A DNA stretch of 14,474 bases from Mycoemilia scoparia (Eukaryota > Kickxellomycota > Kickxellomycetes > Kickxellales > Kickxellaceae), in the NCBI GenBank assembly GCA_027575805.1, contig JANBPU010000370.1, forward strand, positions 1 through 14,474. Direction: 5' to 3'. The notes under the pieces are model-generated. The model worked only from the letters and a program-made list of their open reading frames with translations. It was not told the DNA's origin and did no database searches. Position numbers and translations under genes: made by a program. Position 1 is the first letter of the stretch. Every line of letters starts with the position of its first letter. Below are positions 6,810 to 14,474 of this stretch, piece after piece.

Positions 6810-7346
6810 ATGGCAACACAGCAACTTACACAGCAAGAAAGCGACCTACTAAATGAATATGAACTTATACGCAAACAGACAACCAGGGTAATTACAAAGC
6901 TAAAAAGGCTGCTATACATTACAATTGAATTGAAACCCAGATTTTTTTATAATATTTGTATCATGCGTTAAATAGTGTAGAGGAATATTGTATGAAAATG
7001 GAACAACAATTCTAAAATGATATATGTATATAACTTTTAATCATAGATGAGCCAGATAGTAAAGAATCTCAATTCACAAGAACTCGACGCTTTGAACGAA
7101 ACCATGCGATCAGTTGAACGCAAATTTGCAATGGTATATACATTATTCAAATCTTCTATATACTCCCATTTATCTCAACAAAACCAGCCTACCGGGAATG
7201 ATGGGCTTGAGAATCATCATGATCTTAGTAGCAACTATGGTGATTCTACTGGTGGTGGTGGTGATGGTGATGATGGTAAAAGATTTGTAACTAACTGTCC
7301 CGCATTTTCAGATATCGACCCAAGTGAATACAACTACTCTACGTAA
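6810..7346 (+). CDS. DAD3: DASH complex subunit Dad3 (two exons, 125 aa)
   Basis: Dad3 is a small helical subunit of the DASH/Dam1 complex, which forms rings around spindle microtubules and couples kinetochores to them. The coding sequence is exon 1 6810-6887 (26 codons) joined in phase 0 to exon 2 7047-7346. The joined protein has LTQQESDLLNEYELI at 6-20 and an ELDALNETMRSVERKFAMV segment at 38-56, followed by YTLFKSSIYSHL at 57-68. This reproduces the order of the Dad3 family: an N-terminal L..L..E.LDEY helix, then a MR.IE.K...V.TLLK.SVYS block. Budding-yeast Dad3 is 94 residues; here an extra Asn/Gly/Asp/Ser-rich tail (about 73-125, with TGGGGDGDDG at 94-103) makes it longer. Reading through the intron would end the protein after 53 residues and lose the conserved block. 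AATAAA lies at 7428-7433. Confidence 0.85.
6888..7046 (+). other. Spliceosomal intron in DAD3 (159 nt, phase 0)
   Basis: The donor is GTAATT directly after an AGG codon and the acceptor is TCATAG. A CTAAA about 30 nt before the acceptor is a possible branch site; there is no TACTAAC. The intron contains in-frame stops. A later donor candidate (GTATCA at 6958) would put the conserved exon-2 block out of frame, so it is rejected. Exon 2 happens to begin with ATG, which makes it look like a separate small gene if the intron is missed. Confidence 0.8.
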
Positions 7347-7427
7347 ATCTCACAACACTGTTTGTACGATATTTAAAGTAGTATTCATTTTTGTTTTTGT
7401 ATTATAAATGATTTGAAAAAAATGTTT

Positions 7428-7433
7428 AATAAA
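7428..7433 (+). terminator. Poly(A) signal AATAAA of DAD3
   Basis: AATAAA about 82 bp past the DAD3 stop codon, the only canonical signal in the short gap before the next gene on the same strand. Confidence 0.55.
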
Positions 7434-7606
7434 ACCATAATTCCACAAAAATCCATACATCTATATTATCGTAAGCTTTTGATACTCTATTATCATCTCT
7501 GTATAGATCGCTACTTACTGTAACTCTCATATAAATGTATTCCATATCCTGATTTATCTGAAATACAGCTATCATTTTTACTTGTAAATTTTAACGCGTA
7601 TTTGGA

Positions 7607-10171
7607 ATGTATACGACATATCGACGATGCCCACTTCTTAACACAACGTTGTCACGTTTCTTATTAAGCCGTATCGAAGCTATAGAACCACCAAGATACA
7701 ATTCTCAACAAAATGTGTACCACAAAAGTTTATGGAGTATTATTCAGCCAAAATTCAGGACAAAGCACCGTCTCTACTACAATGATCGCCAATATACTAC
7801 GACTAGATTAATCTACAACAAATCAACACCGAATACGAGACTTGACAAAATCATCAATGAATACAAAAGAAAGAAGGCTGGTTATTCTCACGAGATCAAA
7901 AATCCTGAATTTTACAATATAATGAAGCAATTGAATGCCGACTTGACAGAATCTGCGTATCAAGGCAATGGACCACAAGCCTATGAGCACGTAAAATCAA
8001 GAATCCTACATACTATTGACGAGATTGATAAACGATTAGTAGACTATTCCATAGCCATATATTGCCAATTGGTTATCAAAATACTCGAAATAGTTTCTGA
8101 TCGAATGCAACAGAATTTAAATAATCATGTCAATTCATATGGAAAATACCAAGACCTAATTATTCAGATAAATGCCAAAGTAGTAAAACGAATAAAAGCG
8201 ATATTTAGCAATAATAGGGCACAATCCGAAAGATTTATTCCAATATTTGACCAAGTTTGTAAAACATACTCTGATTCGATTCCAATTAAACGAGGTAGTA
8301 GTGATTCTGTTAGTAAAGGATCTTGTAGTATCGAGCTGTATCAACTGGTTAATGGGTATGTCAAAGAACTTGATATTAAGCCAACAGGAACCATGATCTC
8401 GTCATTGGTTTTAGCATTCATTAAGGGTTTAAGGATTAATGATGCACTAAATTTACTGCAAGTTTCAAAGAGACAGAAACTGCGATTACCAGTTGAAACA
8501 GGATCACAGATTATTGAATTGATTAAAGAGATCATCGATGACTTGAACACGAAGAAAATGCTTGACGGCTCCAACTCAGAATTTGTGTGTAGCGTACGAA
8601 ATTTAATAAGAGATTACTATGGAATAAACCTAATCGACAGGCCATATATATCAGGTCAACAGATAGACAGAAATAGCCATTTTGACAAAGATTATAAGGT
8701 TTTGAGCAACAGATATCTGACTATCAGTGAATCTACTAGTTTCCAAACTTTGCTTTCAATTCCATGGCTATTTACAAGCATTGATGACATTGAAGCTATA
8801 TGGTATTTCTGTGACAACAACAACAACAACAAATCGCAAAATCTGCTAAAGAGTATCGAGTCACAATTAACCTACCTCAAAGCAATCGATAGAGTTTTAG
8901 AAGCCCACAACGGAAACAGTGATATAACAAACACCAAGGCCGATCAAAAGCGAGTTTGGAGACTTTTAGTCAACTATCGGTTATATTATATCAAAAACAA
9001 CAAGCCAAAGAAAAGTAATCACAATATTGGCACCAGTACAAGAATGGTGATCAAATCGGATATACTTCTGACCATGATGAAAATTGCAACCAAGACTGTA
9101 TCTACAGATGATTCGTATATGCTGGTAGACTGGCTAATTGATTATAGTACTGACAATCTTAAGCAACAAAAGACCAGCTATCCATCAAATGGTTATAAGG
9201 ATGCAACAACAAACCTTGAAATGATGAAAAATTATATCGATGCGTTGAGGTATGTTATTGATCGATTAGAATCCGATTATTGGAAACTTCGAATTGAAAA
9301 GGATAATTCAAGACTCCTAATAGTTAATTCCAGAGGACTTGATAAAGTGAAAACAGTTACAAAAAATGGAATTGCGACTCGTAAACGAAAAAGGTCGAGG
9401 CTTAATCAGAATGCATTGATAGGCGGAAAGCAGCTGATAATAGAGAACGGGGTTAACCAACTCTGGTACCATTACAATAAATATTGGGCAACCAGTTCTC
9501 TAGATTGCATAGAGAATGCTAATAGTGGGAGTATCGATCAGGTGATACTTGACATGAAATTAAATCTTGGTCGAATATTTGTATCATGCTTCGGTGATAC
9601 AGAAAAATGCTTCAAAATACTCGATGATTTATCCACATCAGCCCCCAGAAAAGCATCCAATGACAACAGTAAAATGATGGATTTGGGGTTGCAAATTTCA
9701 GAGTGCTTTGTTGGGTATCCTCGGCTGTATCTAGAATATATTGAACGGAGCAAACCTAAGCTGTTGACTATGATGGATCACATTGATAGTAATAGTATTG
9801 GGATTGGACTAATCGATATAATATCGACATGGAAGCAATGGAACGAATATAAATACCAAATTTTTGGTCACCTTTTGTCCAGCAGTTTCAAAGATATCAG
9901 TTGGGACAAAGTAGAGTCGGCCCTTGTTATCATGATATGTCGTATTTTAAAGCATTCGAAAACATGTCGGATAGGTATCCCTGAATATCCAATTGGAATA
10001 CCATCGTCCTTAGAAAGCCATTACCACGATGTTGCTATAAACGTCTTTATGAAACAGATAGATACTGGCATGTCTCTTACCGAAGAAATAGAGGTTAAAA
10101 CCTGGGCTAAGCATGTTTGTGAAGCCTTGTCAAAGCCTGATGATCTTGTGTTAGATACTTTGAACCTTTAG
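7607..10171 (+). CDS. PPR-like, probably mitochondrial protein (854 aa)
   Basis: This long single exon encodes a basic, Asn/Ile/Lys/Ser-rich, mostly helical protein that I do not recognise by name. Residues 1-60 are rich in Arg, Ser and Thr, with almost no acidic residues in the first 20 (MYTTYRRCPL, then SRFLLSR), as expected of a mitochondrial targeting presequence. Residues about 260-295 resemble a pentatricopeptide (PPR) unit: SSLVLAFIKGLRINDALNLL followed by a basic turn and Leu-Pro, flanked by similar helices (243-257, 297-312). Other units are too diverged to call by eye. There is an Asn run at 404-408 (an AAC/CAA microsatellite) and a strongly basic RKRKRSR at 592-598. Such architecture is typical of fungal mitochondrial RNA-processing or translation factors, but that function is inference. 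No TATA box stands out upstream; the 260-bp gap from DAD3 must hold its promoter. Confidence 0.88.
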   Translation: MYTTYRRCPLLNTTLSRFLLSRIEAIEPPRYNSQQNVYHKSLWSIIQPKFRTKHRLYYNDRQYTTTRLIYNKSTPNTRLDKIINEYKRKKAGYSHEIKNPEFYNIMKQLNADLTESAYQGNGPQAYEHVKSRILHTIDEIDKRLVDYSIAIYCQLVIKILEIVSDRMQQNLNNHVNSYGKYQDLIIQINAKVVKRIKAIFSNNRAQSERFIPIFDQVCKTYSDSIPIKRGSSDSVSKGSCSIELYQLVNGYVKELDIKPTGTMISSLVLAFIKGLRINDALNLLQVSKRQKLRLPVETGSQIIELIKEIIDDLNTKKMLDGSNSEFVCSVRNLIRDYYGINLIDRPYISGQQIDRNSHFDKDYKVLSNRYLTISESTSFQTLLSIPWLFTSIDDIEAIWYFCDNNNNNKSQNLLKSIESQLTYLKAIDRVLEAHNGNSDITNTKADQKRVWRLLVNYRLYYIKNNKPKKSNHNIGTSTRMVIKSDILLTMMKIATKTVSTDDSYMLVDWLIDYSTDNLKQQKTSYPSNGYKDATTNLEMMKNYIDALRYVIDRLESDYWKLRIEKDNSRLLIVNSRGLDKVKTVTKNGIATRKRKRSRLNQNALIGGKQLIIENGVNQLWYHYNKYWATSSLDCIENANSGSIDQVILDMKLNLGRIFVSCFGDTEKCFKILDDLSTSAPRKASNDNSKMMDLGLQISECFVGYPRLYLEYIERSKPKLLTMMDHIDSNSIGIGLIDIISTWKQWNEYKYQIFGHLLSSSFKDISWDKVESALVIMICRILKHSKTCRIGIPEYPIGIPSSLESHYHDVAINVFMKQIDTGMSLTEEIEVKTWAKHVCEALSKPDDLVLDTLNL

Positions 10172-10332
10172 TGCCAGACAGTAGTTTGCTAATAATAATA
10201 TACAAAATGAAAATGGTGGTAGGATATCAATTTGCATTTATTATATAAAAACCGAAAAGAAAGAAAGAAGATCAAACAGATGTGTCCTGATTAATAGACA
10301 CAAGCAAACAACAAGACAAATAAAACTTGCTT
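10172..10332. other. Convergent 161-bp gap between PPR-like gene and HIS4
   Basis: The two genes meet tail to tail. The minus strand carries AATAAA at 10237-10242, about 91 bp past the HIS4 stop. The plus strand shows only AATAATAATA-type sequence soon after the other stop. The 3' untranslated regions probably overlap, giving antisense-overlapping transcript ends. Confidence 0.6.
10237..10242 (-). terminator. Poly(A) signal AATAAA of HIS4
   Basis: AATAAA on the minus strand about 91 bp past the HIS4 stop codon, inside the convergent gap. Confidence 0.55.
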
Positions 10333-12996
10333 TTAGTCGTATTGACCAGAAAGGCGAATAGCAACTGCATTCCTGTGAGCCTCAAGTTCTTCAACTTCAG
10401 CCAAAGTCATAACAGTGGGTCCCAAGTCCTTCAGCCCATCACGCGTCAATTGTTGCGAGGTAATATGTTTAAGGAACGTGCCAGTATTAACACCCGAGTA
10501 CATTCTAGCAAATCCATAAGTTGGCAAAGTATGGTTAGTACCCGAAGCATAATCACCACAAGATTCAGGCGAATAATGGCCAACAAACACCGAGCCCGCA
10601 TTATCAACCCTGGGCACATAGTTTTCAGCATTATCCATGTGCAAGATCAAGTGCTCTGGAGCATAAGCATTGGAGAACTCAAACGCCTCATCGATCGAAG
10701 AAACCTTTAGACAATAACTCTTTGGAATAGACTGGCGAACAATATCAACACGGGGGAGACGGAGAGCCTGCTCATGAATTTGGGCTTCGATCTGGGCCAA
10801 CTTTTCGTCAGACAAATCAATAGCCAACAGCACGACCTGACTATCAGGACCATGTTCCGCCTGAGACAACAAATCACTAGCAACAAATGCAGGAATACAA
10901 GTCGAATCTGCAATTACCAAAACTTCCGAAGGACCAGCTGGCATATCAATCGACACCATAGCTGCTGTGTCGTTTTGGGCCAACATCTTGGCTGCTGTTA
11001 CGTATTGATTTCCGGGCCCACAAATCTTGTCAACCTTGGGGACAGTTTCTGTGCCATAGGCCATACTAGCAACGGCTTGAGCACCACCAGCTAAAATAAT
11101 AGCTGTTGCTCCAACCTTGACTGCAGCATATAGGACTTCGGGAACAACTGATCCGTCTTTACGGGGAGGCGTGGCAATGACAATCTCTCGACAGCCAGCG
11201 ACCTGGGCGGGAACGCCGAGCATAAGAGCAGTTGATGGAAGAACTGCAGTGCCACCAGGAACATACAAACCAACGCGCTCAATCGGCCTGCTGAATCGAG
11301 TGCATTTGACGCCAGGCATAGTTTCAACGGTCAAAGTATCGGAAAGCTGGGCCTCGTGGAATTTCTTGATGTTGTTGTAGGCTTGGTCGATGGCAGCCTT
11401 GACCTTTTCAGGAAGATCAGGAACCTGGAATGGAGCACGAATAACAACTTCATTGAGCTGGACATTATCAAACTTGGTGGTAAATTCGCGGATCGCCTTA
11501 TCGCCTTCTTTGCGAACAGCATTAACGATTGGCGTAACTCTAGAAATGATTTCAGATGAATCGATAATGGGGCGTTGCAAAAGAGCATTCTTTTCGGTCT
11601 CACTCAACTCCTGGGTGTCATAGCTGCGCATACGAATGATCTCGCCTTCTTTGGCAGCCTTGATCGAATCGCTGGTAATCGAGGTACGAACAATTTCCTC
11701 CTCGACCTTGAGCCTCTTTGCGCCATTCTCTCGGCCATTCTGTTGTTGGCTTTCCCATTTGGGTTTAGCGTTCCCTGGACGACGCGAAATCTTGCGATGC
11801 TTACGATCGAGATTGCTTTCAATATCGGACAATCTAACTCCGCTAGCAACACACTTCGTCAACGCAAAGTACAAAAGGTCGGCAGCCTCCCAGGCAACCT
11901 CTTCCCCGGATGTAGCTTCACAAAGCTCCTCAGCTTCTTCCATGATCTTGGCTTTCAAAAGTTTAGGATCATTAAACAATCTCTGCGTATACGAGCCCTC
12001 TGGGGCACTTTCCTTTCTTGACTCCAACAATCTAGCCAGTCCAGAAATTCCATGGCGCTGCTGACCACCAAAACAGCTCCTAGTATTGAAATGACAGAAA
12101 CCAACTCCATGTTGCTCAACAACAAATTTCAGAGCATCCGAGTCGCAGTCTACATTTACTCCATACAATGTTTGGGTAGCACCGGAGGTCAGCCCCTTTC
12201 TCCAGAGGCCCTGTTGTTTTCTAGACCAGTATACTCCCTGCCCAGATTTTAGAGATTCGCCAATACTGGTGGTGTTGGAATATACTAGGCCAAGACATTC
12301 ATTTTGTTGGTCACATACCACGGTAGTAAATAAACCGCCCGGACGATCACTGTTTAGGTGACTGGACTTAACAAATAGCTCTCCAATGTTGTCAATACTA
12401 ATCGACGAAGCGTTAACAATAAAATCGAACTCGGCCTTGGTGGTTTTGGGAGCGAGTTGTTCAACGACTTTTAATACATCTGGGGTGGTGATTTCAATAG
12501 CAAGTCTTCGGGACCCGCCTTCATTGGTTTTATTATCAAGTAAACCAGCCTCATTAACAAGCTTGACAGCTTCAACCAAAAAATTATCAGCTTGGGTTTG
12601 AATCAATGTATCTGGGATGATTATTAGTGAGGCTTTTTGGGCGCTGGATTTTATTTGATCCAATGAATCATCTTCTGTTGTTACCACTACACCCAAACGA
12701 CTTTGAGGAATAACGCTACTGGCGGTGCTGCTATCAGAGAAGAGGGTTGATTCTAAGGCTTTGGTGTTGGGAAATATAACGCCCTCGTAACCTTGATCCA
12801 AAATAGAAATCAAACCATCGATATCAATAGAAGAGAATTCTTCATCAGCAAGGATAACCCAGTTTCCTTGTTGCTTTCCACGACCAGCATCTTCATTAGA
12901 AGGGGAGCTAACAAACAAACGGGTTGGTAAACAGTTGATAGCCCGTGAGATTTCAGGTGAAAGTGAATTCAAATCTAATACTTTTGGAATAAGCAT
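10333..12996 (-). CDS. HIS4: Trifunctional histidine biosynthesis protein HIS4
   Basis: This cytosolic enzyme catalyses four steps of histidine synthesis: phosphoribosyl-ATP pyrophosphohydrolase, phosphoribosyl-AMP cyclohydrolase, and both oxidation steps of histidinol dehydrogenase. Residues 1-220 are the variable fungal N-terminal region. The cyclohydrolase spans about 222-312, with YWSRKQQGLWRKG..SG at 256-272, the metal motif DCDSD at 283-287, and the Zn ligands C284, C301 and C308. The pyrophosphohydrolase spans about 319-402, with EEAEEL at 353-358 and EAADLLYF at 370-377. A basic Lys/Arg/Gln linker (400-432) leads to histidinol dehydrogenase (about 455-885): ICGPGNQ at 658-664, SQAEHG at 711-716 (Zn ligands Q712, H715), catalytic E781-H782, and Zn ligands D815 and H874. 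Every expected catalytic residue is present. It is somewhat longer than the yeast protein (about 800 aa). The start context TACAAAATG and a TATA box about 100 bp upstream support the start. Confidence 0.97.
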   Translation of the reverse strand: MLIPKVLDLNSLSPEISRAINCLPTRLFVSSPSNEDAGRGKQQGNWVILADEEFSSIDIDGLISILDQGYEGVIFPNTKALESTLFSDSSTASSVIPQSRLGVVVTTEDDSLDQIKSSAQKASLIIIPDTLIQTQADNFLVEAVKLVNEAGLLDNKTNEGGSRRLAIEITTPDVLKVVEQLAPKTTKAEFDFIVNASSISIDNIGELFVKSSHLNSDRPGGLFTTVVCDQQNECLGLVYSNTTSIGESLKSGQGVYWSRKQQGLWRKGLTSGATQTLYGVNVDCDSDALKFVVEQHGVGFCHFNTRSCFGGQQRHGISGLARLLESRKESAPEGSYTQRLFNDPKLLKAKIMEEAEELCEATSGEEVAWEAADLLYFALTKCVASGVRLSDIESNLDRKHRKISRRPGNAKPKWESQQQNGRENGAKRLKVEEEIVRTSITSDSIKAAKEGEIIRMRSYDTQELSETEKNALLQRPIIDSSEIISRVTPIVNAVRKEGDKAIREFTTKFDNVQLNEVVIRAPFQVPDLPEKVKAAIDQAYNNIKKFHEAQLSDTLTVETMPGVKCTRFSRPIERVGLYVPGGTAVLPSTALMLGVPAQVAGCREIVIATPPRKDGSVVPEVLYAAVKVGATAIILAGGAQAVASMAYGTETVPKVDKICGPGNQYVTAAKMLAQNDTAAMVSIDMPAGPSEVLVIADSTCIPAFVASDLLSQAEHGPDSQVVLLAIDLSDEKLAQIEAQIHEQALRLPRVDIVRQSIPKSYCLKVSSIDEAFEFSNAYAPEHLILHMDNAENYVPRVDNAGSVFVGHYSPESCGDYASGTNHTLPTYGFARMYSGVNTGTFLKHITSQQLTRDGLKDLGPTVMTLAEVEELEAHRNAVAIRLSGQYD

Positions 12997-13092
12997 TTTG
13001 TAGCTTGTATCGCAAATTAATGGTTGTTAACTTTGGCTATGGTTTTGGTAGCTTTGTAGACCAGAGTATATGTGTGTGCGTTTCGTGTTATC

Positions 13093-13102
13093 TTTTTATA
13101 TA
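13093..13102 (-). promoter_or_regulatory. TATA box of HIS4
   Basis: TATATAAAAA on the minus strand, about 100 bp upstream of the HIS4 start codon, with a CA-rich leader between them. Position and sequence are those of a strong fungal TATA box. Confidence 0.6.
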
Positions 13103-13260
13103 CACGTCTATAGCTGAGATACGTGCGTGCTTGTAAGGAAAGATAAGTAGTCTTGGTAGAATACAATAAAAAGGTAAAGTAAAAAAGAAGAGAGGAAGGG
13201 GTTGAACTTTGATAGGAGAAGGGATTATGTGTTATTATGATATTATGCGTCTATCAGCGA

Positions 13261-13269
13261 ATGAGTCAT
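13261..13269. promoter_or_regulatory. Gcn4/CPC1 (bZIP) binding site upstream of HIS4
   Basis: ATGAGTCAT is a perfect match to the palindromic general-control response element ATGA[C/G]TCAT bound by Gcn4 in yeast and CPC1/CpcA in filamentous fungi. It lies about 265 bp upstream of the HIS4 start and 160 bp upstream of its TATA box. Amino-acid biosynthetic genes, HIS4 among them, are classic targets, so induction of HIS4 on amino-acid starvation is likely. I found no second copy of the full motif in the window. Confidence 0.75.
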
Positions 13270-13337
13270 CTTTTATTACTACAACCATCATTATGATTTG
13301 GCTTGACAGATGATAGTTCAATGATCCGTTTGTATTG

Positions 13338-13378
13338 GCTCTGTCTCTCTCTATCTCCCTTTCTCTACCTTATATAAA
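13338..13378 (+). promoter_or_regulatory. CT-rich tract and TATATAA, possible rightward promoter
   Basis: A pyrimidine tract (CTCTGTCTCTCTCTATCTCC and following bases) ends at TATATAA around 13371-13377. CT tracts close to the transcription start are common in strongly expressed fungal genes. No convincing plus-strand coding sequence follows within the window, so the assignment is tentative. Confidence 0.25.
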
Positions 13379-14205
13379 TGTATTTTTGGCTGAAGCATAG
13401 AAATTTGGTTGTGGATCTTCAATTCCCGTCTTGTCTGACTTTGATGTTTGCTGTTGCTTTGAAGCTTTACACAATAATGTTTAAATTTCGCCGCTTTTTC
13501 TTTTCCACTTTTACTGAAATTTATACATTCATTCATTCATCAACACTCTTGTTATCCCAGTTCTTTCATAGATTGGGAAAGTTTGTTAGAATAATGATTG
13601 GCTAGAATTCTTTTCTCAGTGTGAATGTGCGTGTATTATGTGAAAATAATGATGTGATTTAAAATAATCTCTGGATCTAGATTTTTTAATCAACATCTAA
13701 TAATTGGCAGAGTAGTCTCTAAAAAGGCACCAGGATGCTTCCCCATATACCATCCAATCATAGTTGAAACTATAGCTAAAAAATATGAACTATGGGCGGG
13801 CTTGCAGGGATTATGTGAAGACACCAGTCTGCTCCCTTTTGGTGGGGAACTTGCAATTTAACAAGCTAAAGATTCCTTGCTCCAAAAAAAGGAGATGTAT
13901 TGGAATTTTTAACATTGACAAATTGACCAGATCTCAGTTGCAATCAAATGTATGGTAGGCAGAAATGGGTCCTCGTATTTTGGCCCAATCTCTAGCCAAC
14001 TCATATGCAATTCCGGGGGACCTATTTTGCCCAAGATCTTTTGAAATGTAGCCAATTCGCTATATTTTATTAAACAAAACTCACCCTCTCTCCGTATTAA
14101 ATTATGTATGTATGTATCTAGTAACTAGAAAATCCAACGCCAAAAAGTATTAATCCTTCACAATCGCACCTCATTGGCTACTTTGCTGCCACCAGTGCCA
14201 AACCA

Positions 14206-14313
14206 TATGGGCAATAATTTTTGAAGGGTGAATATTTATAGGGGCAATCGCAGCCAAATGGATGTCCAGTTTTACTAGTAAACTTTCACCCTTCAAAAAA
14301 TATATGCCATTTA
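14206..14313. repeat. Long imperfect inverted repeat at right edge
   Basis: A 15-bp perfect core, TTTTTGAAGGGTGAA at 14218-14232, is reverse-complemented at 14285-14299. Similarity extends outward (ATGG, GCA and AT-rich bases) and inward (TTTA, TAG), giving imperfect arms of about 37 bp around a short spacer. The spacer side of the right arm contains the palindrome TTTACTAGTAAA (14271-14282). It could be two head-to-head regulatory sites or a degenerate miniature inverted-repeat element. Confidence 0.6.
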
Positions 14314-14474
14314 TAATGTACATGGTCATGCTGGTGGTGAGATATGGTGGCTTGTTATATTACTTTTATTTCTGTTGCCAAGAAAAAGAGAATCCCTCAT
14401 ACAATCTCCTCCCATAAGTTTTGAGAATTTTTTTAAAAATTTCATTTTTTTACTAAAATTTCTTCTCTTCTTTT

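Larger units (their letters stand above)
12997..14474. other. HIS4 upstream region and right-edge intergenic DNA
   Basis: About 1.48 kb without a supported gene. It begins with the HIS4 leader (no upstream ATG between the TATA box and the start) and the HIS4 promoter. Further right there is a CT-rich tract ending in TATATAAATG (about 13338-13380), a CCAAT at about 13755 and a GGGCGGG near 13795. Beyond these lie a (TATG)n run (14103-14117), an inverted repeat near 14206-14313, and a pyrimidine-rich end (14396-14474). These could be the promoter of a plus-strand gene starting beyond the window. The 75-codon frame at 13378-13605 has no recognisable features. Confidence 0.5.

Noticed and set aside
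7594..7599. ACGCGT, an MluI cell-cycle box
   Set aside because: It lies only 8 bp before the start codon of the PPR-like gene and downstream of DAD3, so a promoter role is unlikely; a single 6-mer is expected by chance.
11575..12064. Two plus-strand open frames of 148 and 142 codons
   Set aside because: They are antisense to the conserved pyrophosphohydrolase and linker part of HIS4 and are composition shadows.
13351..13605. Overlapping 61- and 75-codon frames on opposite strands
   Set aside because: No family resemblance, biased composition from AT- and CT-rich DNA, and no splice signals joining them to a longer coding sequence.

Overview
This window reads as nuclear DNA of a fungus. It carries a trifunctional HIS4-type histidine biosynthesis protein, a DASH kinetochore subunit (DAD3) interrupted by one short spliceosomal intron, AT-rich intergenic DNA with TATA boxes and AATAAA signals, and the standard genetic code. 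I cannot place it more finely. No rRNA, tRNA, CRISPR array or transposase gene was recognised.

Left half (about 0.6-5.8 kb, all on the minus strand): four single-exon genes in head-to-tail order encode diverged members of one protein family that I do not recognise (335, 251, 231 and 223 aa). All four share a gap-free 41-residue core, F-A-D-x(18)-C-x(14)-C-x(3)-M, preceded by a Thr-Pro dipeptide 35-45 residues upstream. Their start codons lie at 1654, 3053, 4453 and 5801, a near-constant 1.4 kb step. Pieces of 5' and 3' non-coding sequence are still recognisably shared between neighbours. This is a tandem-duplicated, fast-diverging family and is the most interesting content of the window.

Middle (5.8-7.4 kb): a 1 kb divergent intergenic region containing an imperfect 20-bp direct repeat leads to DAD3 on the plus strand (two exons, 125 aa). 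Its product is an outer-kinetochore DASH/Dam1 ring component.

Right half: a plus-strand gene for an 854-aa basic protein has a mitochondrial-type N-terminus and at least one PPR-like helical hairpin. It converges on HIS4 (minus strand, 887 aa), with only 161 bp between the stop codons. HIS4 catalyses steps 2, 3, 9 and 10 of histidine synthesis and retains its metal and catalytic residues. A perfect Gcn4/CPC1-type site, ATGAGTCAT, lies about 265 bp upstream of its start and implies general amino-acid control. The last 1.4 kb has no supported gene but contains a CT-rich tract with a TATA box and a long imperfect inverted repeat near the right edge.

The genes do not form an obvious pathway. DAD3, the PPR-like gene and HIS4 look like ordinary housekeeping neighbours of a lineage-specific tandem family.
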